From Copromyces sp. CBS 386.78 (lineage: Eukaryota > Ascomycota > Sordariomycetes > Sordariales > Sordariaceae): a DNA stretch of 64,000 bases. Positions 23,335 through 33,830 of the stretch are shown piece by piece. The position numbers were made by a program, and so were the translations under genes. The notes under the pieces were generated by a model. The model was not told the DNA's origin. It ran no database searches and saw nothing but the letters and a program-made list of their open reading frames with translations. The stretch is from the NCBI GenBank assembly GCA_030685235.1, contig MU839107.1, positions 398,020-462,019 of the forward strand, read 5' to 3'. Every line of letters starts with the position of its first letter. Positions within the stretch are counted from its first letter, which is position 1.

Positions 23335-26012
23335 GAGGGCCAGTAACCTGGAGACTCGACCTAAAGGAGTTGGATGATGACGCGGGCCATTCGACAGTCG
23401 ACTTTGGGGCCAAGGCATTTGACAATGGCTGGGTTGGACAGCATGAAGGCAACCAAAGTCGCTCTTCACAACGTTGTGTCCGTCTGGTAATGGCATAATC
23501 TTTCCCTGGGGAGGAACTCGGCTTGGGAAGATCAATGTCTGGCCTCCTGGAGAGCCACCCAGCTGGCCCACGCCCAAGGCACCAAGCGCACCAGGCCCGG
23601 CAGAGACTTTGCCTCTTCTCAATCTCCCGAGTGTGAGCCTCAAGAGCCTTTGGAGCCAAAGCAGCGCAGACCTCTTGAGGGCCGATAGACCAGACGGGAG
23701 TCTTCGAGCTCGTATCTCCTGAGAGCCTCGTTTGCGGCCTTTAAAACCTCAGCAGTGGCATTAGTGGCTTCTCCCGCTGCGGCGGTGGTGGTTTCAGGGT
23801 GTTCTGGTACGGTTGTGTTTTGGATTTGCTGCTGGCACATCAGCTGTCAACGCAGGAGAGGAGGGAGCGGAGGCCCATTCCCAGATCCCCAGATGACCGA
23901 AAGATATTTCGCAGCCTTGGACCTTGACAGGGTCGATACGGGAAGGACGACCAGTGGCTGGTAAGGGTCACGGTACTAGGTACTCTGAGCAGAGGCGACA
24001 AATAGGCCCAGCCAACATGAACCGTCAATCTCCTCATGCATGGCTCGAAGCAGTTGAAGCTGAGCACCTAATGTACCCTTCCTCAACCTACCCGCTCAAT
24101 CAACACCTCCCCCTCGTCCTTCTTCTTCCCTCTCACAGGCAGAGACATCTTTGCTGCCGGCGCTCCCTCCACAACGCCGGCCGCGGGGCCTTGTGAGACT
24201 ATTCTCTCGACTGCCAACCATGGCCAAGTCTACTAGCCACACAGTGCATTCCATTTGGCGATGAGTTTATCTATGGAAGACATCATGCGCATACCGGCAA
24301 GGGACTGGTGCAGTTCTGTCATGGCGCTCCAGTCCCGGGGTTTGTAGTGTCGCTGATATCGTTGCGCGAGCACTTTCCGACGCTTTAGGAGAAAATTGAT
24401 GCGGCTAGACGGTTGGGTCGCCAGTGTATATGGAGTTGTAGCCTGGTTTTGCACCTACATCAGGTATCTGCTCATACCTATAGGTTGTGTCATGTTGCTC
24501 GTCGGTCCTGACACCATTTTGATGGGTGGAGGGCCTATTGAAGGAAGAACGAGCCGAGATTGTGTCATAGTATCTTTGTCCGGGGAGGCCTTGTGAGAAG
24601 ACGGACAGCGAAGGGGTCCAACTATCTTGGGACGCACAAGACTGCCCCATGGGCAGTGAAATGTCTCGGAAGCTGCAAACATTAAGATGTAGTTAGATAG
24701 AGGAGAGAACTTGTAAAGAAAGGGAGATTCCATAACTCTGGAGTGCCTTGATTGTGATATTTGCCCGTGATGCTGTGGTAGAAGTTGTGTTGATAGATGT
24801 GGGAAAGGAATGAAAGTGGAAAGCAGACATGTCGTCCGCTGAACCCGGCTTTATACCCCGCAAGACTTATGGCGCTGTAGGTCCGGCCGGGTTTAGACTG
24901 CTTTGGACGCAGCTTGAGGGCGGCATATGCAAATTTCCATGCTTTCCATGCATCTGCATTGCCATGCTAGGGAGTTGATGCGCCTGTTCAACAGGGAAGT
25001 TTTCATGGCATAACTGACGAAATGCACGCCCCTGCCCTGTAGAGCGCTGTACTTATAGGCTCTGCCGAGGTGTCAGGTTCCACCGATGGCACTTAGATGG
25101 TATATTATCTGTAAATGCAGACAATCTGGCCGCAGCGGCGATAGTGACGTAACAGCGCCGCATCTCGTAAGGTAGCTGAGTGCTTTGCTTGCTTCTTGGC
25201 AGTGCCGACGCCCCCACGATGTCGATTCCATTTTTGACCTCAAGCAACTCCCATCGTTTTCTCTCCGAGTTCAAAGTATTACTTTACCCCCCGCCAATGA
25301 CCCTGCCCCCAAGCTTCATTTCCGTCTGTCTAAGATTTTCTTCTGGGTCTCTTTTCCATCTCCCCTTTTGAGATCTGCCAACAAACAAAGACGACATCAA
25401 CGAACTTGGGAGAACAAAACACCATTTGATCCGAAAGCAGAGGCACATGCAAGCGTCACTCATTTATAGCCAGGAACTATGTGCGAGCGACATGCCTCGT
25501 GATGACTGACTGACTGACTGCAGACAGACCGCGCACAGCCAACAAGGTTCATTTTATCACTCAACTGCACACAGTCAACAAGGTTCATTCCATGTCAACG
25601 ATGAGACATAGAACAGCAGAGTCACAAGCAAAGGACACAACGACCTAGTCACACCAGCAATCACTCTCTCAGAAGGCAGATTGTTTTCAAGTTATTTTTT
25701 TCGTTCTTTCTCTCCAGTCTCTACCATACAAGCCACCTCTTCCTCTCAGGCTGGGCCTCCCCTGCTTCCGTCCCCGGATGCCCAGGACGTACCCGGACAG
25801 TCCAGCGACGGAGCGCCTGTTCCACGAAAGACCGCCGACGAATCCCCCCCTTCTCACCCTCATTCAGATCATGGACGAACCGGCACTTGCCCCGCCTACC
25901 ACAATTTCCTCCAGTCGGGGACCGCATGCGTTCTTTCCCCAGGACGGAGCGGCGCACTTTCAAGTTGTTAGCTGTTGTGCGAAAAGTGCCAAGGCAAAGT
26001 CTAACATGGAAG
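23335..26012. other. Gene-poor, fragment-rich stretch
   Basis: Minus-strand frames around 23340-23840 contain protein-like pieces (for example EALRRYELEDSRLVYRPSRG) in several frames, which suggests another decayed gene. Around 24405-24735 a minus-strand transcript is conceivable: a TATA-like GGTATAA near 24850-24857 lies upstream and a CTAAC...TTTGCAG intron end lies near 24690, but exon phases do not give one convincing protein. (GACT) repeats lie at about 25503-25520, followed by two direct copies of AACAAGGTTCATT at about 25540 and 25577. Confidence 0.4.
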
Positions 26013-26782
26013 TCATACCTCTACGATTGCTTTCCCGTCAGATCTCCGGTGATGGAGCGGGGAGCGCCACCACGGCGGGAATGATCTTGACATTTTGGAC
26101 ATGACCGGCAGTCTCGAAGATTTTGTCTCAGGACGTCCTCGGTGACGCGAGTTGCGTCCCACCGAGGACGTCCCGAGGGTCGAGGCCCCCAACGTAGAGA
26201 GCGCGCTTGTTAGGCTCGGGGGCGGCGCCCCGGCCGAAACGCATGCTGCGACGATCGAGGTGTCCTGTGAAAACAAGGCGAAGACTAACCCCATCGGTGG
26301 ACTCGCAGTTGTAGCACTTGGAGCCGTTGACGCAGTCGCCTATGGAACATTGGTCAGCTTGGTTTGGGATACATGGAAGACGCCAGGAGAACTCACGGGA
26401 CATGTGGCCGATGTCACCGCAAGGGCTGCCAGGGTTGGACATGGGGAGTCGCATTTGTTGCAGAGGTGGGTGGTTAGGACGGTTTGGGTGCACATCCTGG
26501 CGGCGTCCTCTCTTGGGGTCGAGGGCTGCGGGCTGTTGTACAGGCATGTTAGCAGATGAGCGAGAGGGAGATGACATGTTACCTGAACGTACCGGCAACG
26601 GCATTTGTCCCGTTCATTACCACAGGAGGCATGACTGTAGCGCGCCCGTCGATGGTCCCAATCACGGGCCTGATGTGTGCTGGGCCACTGTGGTATTGGT
26701 CAGTACATGAGTTGAAGGCGACATGGAGGTGAACATGACCTCAGCTTGAATGCCGGTGGTCACTTACCCGACGGGACGCCAT
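26013..26782 (-). pseudogene. Decayed zinc-knuckle / Pub1-TIA1-type RRM gene fragment
   Basis: On the minus strand an ATG at 26782 begins a chain of exons with good splice signals: 26768-26782, 26583-26687, 26397-26532, then from 26339. Donors are GTAAGT, GTAACA and GTGAGT; branches include GCTAAC and GCTGAC; acceptors are CACAG, AACAG and CATAG. Translated pieces include CGDIGHMSR|DCVNGSKCYNC, which resembles CCHC zinc knuckles of the Gis2/CNBP kind with missing cysteines. From 26264 downward comes AAPEPNKRALYVGGLDPR, the RNP-type start of the first RRM in Pub1/TIA1-like proteins, as recalled from that family. After DPR a roughly 26 bp insertion and a 1 bp insertion break the frame, although VTEDVLRQ and FETAGHVQNVKIIP can still be read. 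The gene is not functional as Pub1. Whether the two domains were ever one gene is unclear. Confidence 0.6.
26131..26173. repeat. Quasi-palindrome inside the RRM relic
   Basis: GGACGTCCTCGGTG is followed, after a short segment, by its inverse CACCGAGGACGTCC. The inner bases GACGC/GCGTC also pair, leaving a loop of about 5 bases. One arm is the expected coding sequence for V-T-E-D-V; the other arm is extra and interrupts the RRM frame. Confidence 0.85.
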
Positions 26783-28193
26783 GTCTGGCGGGTTGGTGTG
26801 TGTAGAGACAAGACCAGCTCTATGACTACCAGGCCATGAGACGTTAGCTGACATGAGATAATGGAGGAGTGAGACGCTGGGAAAATCGTGAACGATGAAC
26901 AAGATGACGGCAACAAAACCAACAATCTGCCAAGTTCAAGATCGAGGGAAGGGAAAAAGAAGACCAAGAGCAAGATACATACCTCATGAGCCTGGGCCTT
27001 GACCCTCGCAGGTGCTTCGGCTTCAGCCGTGGGAGGCTGCCCTCCTGGGGAGGTCGGGGAAGGTTTTGTGGTGAGATATAAAGCAGGAAGAAAAAAGAGA
27101 AGAAGAGGGAAGGGTTTAAAAGGACGGGCGGTAGAAAAGAAAAGAAGAGTGTGTGGGACTGGGAGGGTAAATCAGAGTGGAGCCCTGCCTGCAGCAGTCC
27201 ATGAAGGAGAAGTGACTTTGGTACTTCTGGTGCCACCTGGGTGTGCGAGACGACCGGAGCAAACCAGATGACGCCAGCCCTGCCTTTCCAGCAGACGATC
27301 TGGGCCTTTCCATCCTGATCCACTGCACAGTATTTCTTTCACGGTGACACAAGGACTGGCTTGAGATGAATGATGCGAGCAAATTGTTGAGAATAGGATG
27401 ACAAGAATGGGAGGCCATATCCTCTCCTCTTATGGAGATATGTCGCGGCGCATATCAAAATTGGAGCAAGTCCACAAGCCTTGTTGGTCAGACGGTCAGC
27501 CCCGCCGAGGCTCAAGGAACCCTATGTGGCGCTGTGGCACGCCCCAGCTCCTGGAGTGGCTTTAGGATTGTCAGGGTTGAATGGAAACAGGCAGGAACGT
27601 CACTGTTGATTCTGAAGCTAGACTGAATACGGCTTCTACATCTGTTGATCATGAGCTTTCCACTTGCAGAGACAGGACTCAATATGTGACTTCCGGTTGT
27701 AGCGTGAATCTCGATTCGGTAGTGGTACCTTGGTGTCGGGTAGCCGCGTAATCACGGGGGAAGCAGTCGAGCAGGGATATGGTCAGATGTTGAAGCGCTC
27801 GCCAGTGACTCCCTTGGGCACTCGTGGTAGGTGGCAGGAACCTGGGGCCTTGACCTTGGGGAGATTCTCCAGGTTAAAACCTGTCCCTTCCCTGTCGTCA
27901 ACCTTTGACCATTTCCCCCAGCTCAAGGCATTCTGAACAACGCACCAGACTTCCTCTACAACCAGACAGCCAACAAGCAAGACTCCACTTCTTGTCCAAA
28001 ACTCACCACCATGAAGATCTTCACTTTTCTCTTCTTTGCGGACATTGTCCAAATCAGCACTTGCGACAGAGCCTTCCAAGCGGCTCTCAAGCTCAATACC
28101 TCTACTCCCCAAACTTTCCGGGCCCACCGTGGCTGCTTCTCAGCAAGACAGCGCATCCTAACCACGCGTCACCTTCACGACGCCCTTTCTGAA
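26783..28193. other. No supportable gene
   Basis: Pyrimidine- and purine-rich tracts (for example 27085-27140) occur but no frame has both coding character and splice signals. A short plus-strand frame with a hydrophobic N-terminus starts at 28011 (MKIFTFLFFADIVQ) but loses protein-like composition at once and overlaps, in another frame, the relic that follows. Confidence 0.35.
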
Positions 28194-28881
28194 GTCTCCA
28201 AGGAGTCTTCTCTTCTCAGAGCACTCCAGATCGCGAGGGACACCTCAAGAGCTCCCCTTGCAAGTGTCTCCGACAAACCCAACAACCAAAAGGCTCGCTG
28301 ATCGCCCCCCGCGATCAACAACATCAGCTTGAACCCCACAAGCCACGACGTAAGTCAGGAATCCCAAACCTCAAGAATCACTTGCCAGCAACAGACGTTC
28401 TACCTCGCGAAGCAACTCTTGAGCTACAGAAGAGCTAACTTGCAACCCCAACAGCTCAACCACCGTACCTCAGTCGTTTGTTGTCGCGTCAGAGTTTCTT
28501 CAACAAGATGAAGGTTAGTACAATGATTGAGCATCTCCCAGCTTGACATTCCACCAGCAGCTCCTTCTCTACTTCCAGTTGGGACGAAGGCCATGACTAA
28601 CACGCATGTGTTACAGACAGAGGGGTGCCCAGGAATCCGAAGATAGTGATGACGTGGAGACTGAAGCCGTCGTTATCTTGGTATCGCATGGTGCGGGATG
28701 CAATGCATTGATTGGCGCCATTACCCATCAGCCAGTTCTCGCAGACGTTGCCATGGCGTCGCTAACAATGGCGGTTTGGAAGCCGGACCAGGAACTGCAT
28801 GAGAGCGTCCAACAATGCCAGAAGGAAAAGATGGAACGGCAGACTATCTTGCTTAATTTGGAGACAATATACAAGGGATGA
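28194..28881 (+). pseudogene. C-terminal fragment of a phosphoglycerate-mutase-family gene
   Basis: Three consecutive exons can be drawn: an exon ending at 28349 (donor GTAAGT), 28455-28513 (preceded by GCTAAC and CAACAG), and 28621-28881 (preceded by GACTAAC and the second of two AGs, ACAGACAG). The phases agree and yield RDQQHQLEPHKPRP|QPPYLSRLLSRQSFFNKMK|RGAQESEDSDD.... The last exon contains VVILVSHGAGCNALIGAI and THQPVLADVAMASLTMAV, typical of the C-terminal SHG(A) block of the histidine phosphatase / phosphoglycerate mutase superfamily in fungi. The N-terminal RHG catalytic block is not found upstream and the first exon has no ATG, so the gene is 5'-truncated and probably inactive. Confidence 0.55.
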
Positions 28882-30904
28882 CAGACAGGAGGCCGATTGG
28901 GAGAGGCTTTAGGGGAGGGCTCAAACTTGGGTCATGTCATATTTGTGGGAGGCGTTGAAACAATTCTTTTAGTATTCTAGTTAATTGAAGACTTGAAACA
29001 ACCAACAAAGCGCTTTGGCCTGCTGATTGCAATCATGGTGATGTTGTCGTGGCCGAGTGTCCCGGGTGACTTCCGGGGCGGGCCCCGTCGCGGGCCACGG
29101 ACAGATCTCGACTACCTTTTACACATTCCCTCGAAATCTCTCGCCGCATACTTTTTTGATACCTTATATAATCCCAGTTGCAAAAGGTTTATTCCAGGGA
29201 TGCAAATGTCTTCATCTTCGTTCTAGTGTTTCAATGTCCCTGACAAGATGTAGTTGGTAATATTCGCTATTTGTGGACCAGCAGAAACGACCTCGCCCAT
29301 TCGACAGTCCCTTTAAAACCGGTAAAAACTCGCATCTAGCACCCTTGAGGAACCTTCCAGCTGAAAGAGATTGAAAGAGGCACAGTGGCATAGTAGTACC
29401 GGGTTTTTGCTTGAGTGTCTAGTAGGACACGTTTACACCGGAATTGAGGGACTAGGAAAGTGCAAACTTCGGTTGTGAGTCCTAATGAATCTACAGACAA
29501 AGAACGTTGAAGGAGAGGTGATATGATACATGTGCATTTCTTTATTGATTGAGACCGACATAGACATTGGTGCTTGTGATGGTGATGGTCGAGTGTCTGC
29601 GGTGTGTCCCCGTCGCGATCGCTTCGTGGCTGTGAGCTCTAGAACCCAGGGAAGAAGCCACGACAGCGCAGATCATTGATGTTCAGACAATGTAGCACTT
29701 GGGTCGCAATATCCAGACTCATCTCCTTCAACTTCTCATATCCGGATGCCCTGTTTGGCCATCTGCACGAGCATCATCTTGCTCTCAGATCTCTCCCATG
29801 ACCGCATCGCCTCGTCCTATTGCCCTGGGCAGGTGCTCTCCTGCAGACCCCCTGTTCATTTCCTTTCTCCTCACGTCCAGACTCCTGTCCCCACCTCAGG
29901 CACATCGGTACAGGTACTTGGTCAGCCCTCTCGCGCCCCTGCCATCTCATCGGTCCCGAGTGGACATAGCAATCCGAATTCGTGACGGCTACCCCAACTG
30001 CGCTGTGGCCTCATCACGTTTGCAGCCTGGTCTCGACGAAGCACAACCTCCATGAATAAGGTACATGTACCTCTACCTTGTATGGAGGAAACACCAGAAT
30101 GGAAAGCGCTCTCGTTCCAAGAGGATGACCCTCCACTGTTAAACTGGAGAGAACAAACGCAAAGCACATCAAATGTTCCTGACCAGATTGGTTCTTTCCG
30201 CTCTCCTTCGGTCCAAGAAGCAATAATCGTCACCATCTGCAGCGTCCGATTTTCTGCGGGATCATGTGTCATCCTCGGCGCACAATCTGGACGAGAGAAG
30301 GAAGGGACGAATGCGCAGCACGCAATCTTGCGTTGAAATCAAACACATCTTTCCTGAGCCTTATGATCTGATTCTATCGTTGATCTTCAATAAAACCTTT
30401 TGGTTGAGAACACATCTTCAGACGAAGTACTGTTCCCGGTATCATCCATTGTGCAACCTGAGAGAAATTCAGTACAATAAAACAAACTTGTTCCCTCCCA
30501 AGACCCAACAAGATTTTGCAAGCCTCGTAGACTCCACAGCAGCCTGGAATATGGGCCTCCCCAGCCCAGACCGGTGGGGTACTCAACAGAGGTCACCCGT
30601 CTGGCCATGAGCAGGGTTTGTGGCAGAAGACAAACGGGATGAACCGTTCTTCTTCTGTTGTCGAGGTCCTTCCATCAAACCCCCTCATCCCTTCTCGAGA
30701 TCTGAGTGGACGAACCGGATAGCATCATCTGCACGGTCTCCATCGAGATGCTATTGAGATGCTCGTGTGATGTACCCCGTGCCGTCTGGAAATTAAAAAG
30801 ATCGAATGAGGGGAGTCTGGACCGATGTACATGACCAAAGTACCAGTCCCCAGCCTCCTTCCTCCGCCGTGCTTACTTGATAAGCATCCCGGACACTCGA
30901 TTCC
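28882..30904. other. No supportable gene
   Basis: Several short open frames lie between 28993 and 30610 on both strands, but none shows domain motifs, splice sites or a convincing start. The normal CpA content contrasts sharply with the tract that begins at about 31,075. Confidence 0.4.
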
Positions 30905-32279
30905 TACCGTAGCGGGAAAACCTGCCAGTTAACAGGCCTTCTAAGCCTTAATAAGGCATAGAGGTGTTGTTAATATAACAAGGCATATTGAGTTAACAAG
31001 GCATATTGAATCTCTAGGCCTTATTGGCTAAGGGAAAAAGCTAATTGGTCCATTCGGTTTCATCTTATATACGCTATAGACGGTCGTTAAAAGTCTTTAA
31101 TTACAGCGTATATCTTAGCAATCTATCGTAGAGTATACAGGCTTTTTTACAATAACCGTTAGAGTCGCTCGCTAAACGTATAAGTCTAGCGATTAATTTA
31201 GTAGTTATTGTAAAAAGGCCGTTTACACCCGACTCCACTCTATAATAGATCCCGTCCTATTATTAAAATATATGCTATAATTAAGACTTTTAGCGACTAT
31301 GCAAAACGCTAAGGTTAGCCTAGGGCAAATTTTATTCAGGGGCAAATAAATAAACCGTTAAGTATACAATATTGAAATACTTTAATATAGAACAATATAA
31401 TATAATATATTAATCTGCATATAAGGCAATTAGAATGTACGAACCGTTTTTAAATTTTTTTCTTCTTTTTTAGGGTTATAAAATTAATAATCGGGAGCAT
31501 CCTATCTACCGCTAAGCCTTATATTATAATAACGTGCTATTATATCTCTAAGGCGCTCCCTTTATAGCTTTCAACGTAATTAATATCTTACTATTAATAT
31601 TATTATTGATTTTCGTTCTATAATATACTCTAATATAGGGATATATCGCCTATTAAATACTATAATTAGGTAATAATAAAATATATCGCGTACAGTTATT
31701 AATATTAGTAGTAACCTGCGTAGAAGCGAGTAAATTATCTAGTAATAAATTTAAATAGACTAGTTAAACTATCGGTTATAGAATTATCTGCATTGTAAAT
31801 ATATTCGCGAAATTAATCCCTAAATTCGGGAAATCCCTTATAGCTATAGCGACGGCCTTTACGCACTGAACTAATACTACTACTAGCGTTACTAGGAGTA
31901 GGCGTATTAGATATATCGCTAAATATAGAATTATAATGGGTTTAGGACTATATAAATATACGGCTAAGGTCGGGGGTAGGGGTAGTAATTACGGTACGAA
32001 ATATCGAACGTATTAATATAGTACGGGCGAGAAGGGTTGATACCGAAGCCGATCGGGCTTATAATATAATTGTAATAACTACGAATAAAAGCTTCTTGCG
32101 AAGGGTTTATTTCTTTACCAATATAGAGGTCGAGGTATTATCAATTCCAATTAATACTATAATCGATAGTAAAATAGGAGTAGCAGGCTAGATATAAAGT
32201 AAAATGGGGGCAATAGGTTAGGCGGGAAATAAAGTAGGTAGCGGGTTTAATAGAGAAGATTAGTTTATAGCCTTTATAG

Positions 32280-32830
32280 CTTCCTCTTATTATTTAAAAC
32301 GTTTAACCTCCTTTTATTACTTTTTAAAACGCTTAGTTTCGGTAGCCTCCTCTTATTACTTTTTTAAACGCTTAGCTTCTGCCTCCTCTTCCCTCTGCTT
32401 CTTAAGGCGGGCAACTTTAGTAACTTCTTACTCCTTCTACTTTTAGAGACGTTTAATTTCTACCTCCTCTTCCCCTTACTTCTTAAAGCGGGTAATTTCA
32501 ATAGCCTCTTACTCCCTCTATTTCCGGAGACGTTCAACTTTTACCTCCTCCTCCCTCTACTTCCGGAAATACTTAGCTTTAATAGCCTCCTCTTATTATT
32601 TAAAACGTTCAACTTCCTCTTATTGTTTTTTAAAACGCTTAACTTCGACAGCCTCCTCTTATTATTTTTTGAAGCGGGTAGTTTCAATAGTAATTTCCTC
32701 CCTTTACTTTTGGAAACGCTCAGTTTCGGCAGCTTCCTCTTATTATTTAAGATGTTTAACCTCTTTTTATTACTTTTTAAAACGTTTAACCTCTACCTCC
32801 TCCTCCTCTTTCTATTTCTTAATACAAATA
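32280..32830 (-). repeat. Degenerate ~40 bp tandem repeat encoding a coiled coil
   Basis: Units of the form CCTCCTCTTATTACTTTTTA followed by AAACGCTTAG recur at least ten times with point changes. On the minus strand they encode K-R-(F/L)-K-K-x-x-E-E-A units. Length and spacing vary by a few bases, as expected for an old coding minisatellite. Confidence 0.75.
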
Positions 32831-33830
32831 GTACTTTCTTTATTAACGGGAATAGTATTTTCTTCGTATTTTGTATATATATTGGTACGAGTAGTTGCTT
32901 CATTTAGCTCCCTACGATATTAGGCCTTTAAAGCTTCTTTGTATGCCTTTTCCTAGCGAATAATTTCGGTATACCGATTGACCTTATTTATATCGATATT
33001 AATATTAGATTCGTTAATATTTATATTAATAATAATTTTAGGAATAATAAGACTAGGATTTAATTCGTTTAATTCTATTTCTATATCGTCGCTATTTTAA
33101 AGGTTAAAAGCCTCTACCTCGCTAGTAATATTTACTATAACCTCTTCTATATTAATAGCCTTTACTTTATTAAAATTATTAACCTCCTCGAATATATTGT
33201 TTACTAGCTTCTACAAATCTTCGAATACTAAATACTATTTATACGATAATAAATTGAAATATAACGCTTTGAGGTTGTACGACTTTTTAAGGTTATTCTA
33301 ATCGTTAAAGAGCCTTTTACTAATATTATTTGGTAATTAATCCTTAAGTTCGTCTACTAGCGAATAAATATAATTATTATAATCGTTTTTCGGTAATCTA
33401 ATTGGGGTAAGTGGTCGAAGTTGGCTAGCCAATTATCGTATATAATAGATAATCTTATAAATACTATTAATAAATTCTTAATAATTATAAATATTTAGCT
33501 AATTATCCTTAAACCAATTATCGAATTCTACCCGCTATTCGTTAAATAATACTATTATTATATTATTTATCTACGTATAAAAATACCCCAGATCCCGCCG
33601 CGACTACACTTTATTATTAAACAATTCGGTGGTTTCGAATTCTAGTTTATTAATGCCCTAGAAATCTTTTTCGGTTAGGAAAGGTTTGGCGGGAGGTTTG
33701 GCATACGAAGGAAGGGGAATTTCAGAAACTTTCTTCTCGGTTATCGGCTTTGATTTAACGACGGGTTTAACCTAGGGGACGGGAGGCGGCGGTACAAATA
33801 TTTCCTTAGTAGTACTTATTTCCCTAGTAT
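32280..33830 (-). pseudogene. RIP-destroyed second gene of the 12.4 kb element (Pro-rich linker, helical domain, coiled coil)
   Basis: One minus-strand frame stays open except for TAA/TAG codons that RIP makes from CAA/CAG/TGG. Reading down from about 33,830 it gives a proline-rich linker (PPPPVP...), KSKPITEKKVSEIPLPSY, KPFLTEKDF, then a helical domain that includes RPLTPIRLPKNDYNNYIYSL and VDELKD. It ends in a long coiled coil with KRFKK(stop)(stop)EE-type repeats at about 32,280-32,830. Traces continue on either side. The helical domain only faintly recalls gag-like domains, and I assign no function. It lies divergent to the transposase, an arrangement seen in multi-gene DNA transposons. 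Confidence 0.55.

Noticed and set aside
24405..24735. Small minus-strand gene with an upstream TATA-like box
   Set aside because: Possible exons do not join in a consistent phase, so the protein cannot be defined; only mentioned in the gap entry.
28011..28301. 96-codon frame with a signal-peptide-like start
   Set aside because: After the first residues it is an ordinary noncoding translation, and a different frame of the same DNA joins the phosphoglycerate-mutase exons.
32623..32923. Plus-strand Phe/Leu-rich open frames of about 90 codons
   Set aside because: They are the antisense of the minus-strand coiled-coil repeat array.
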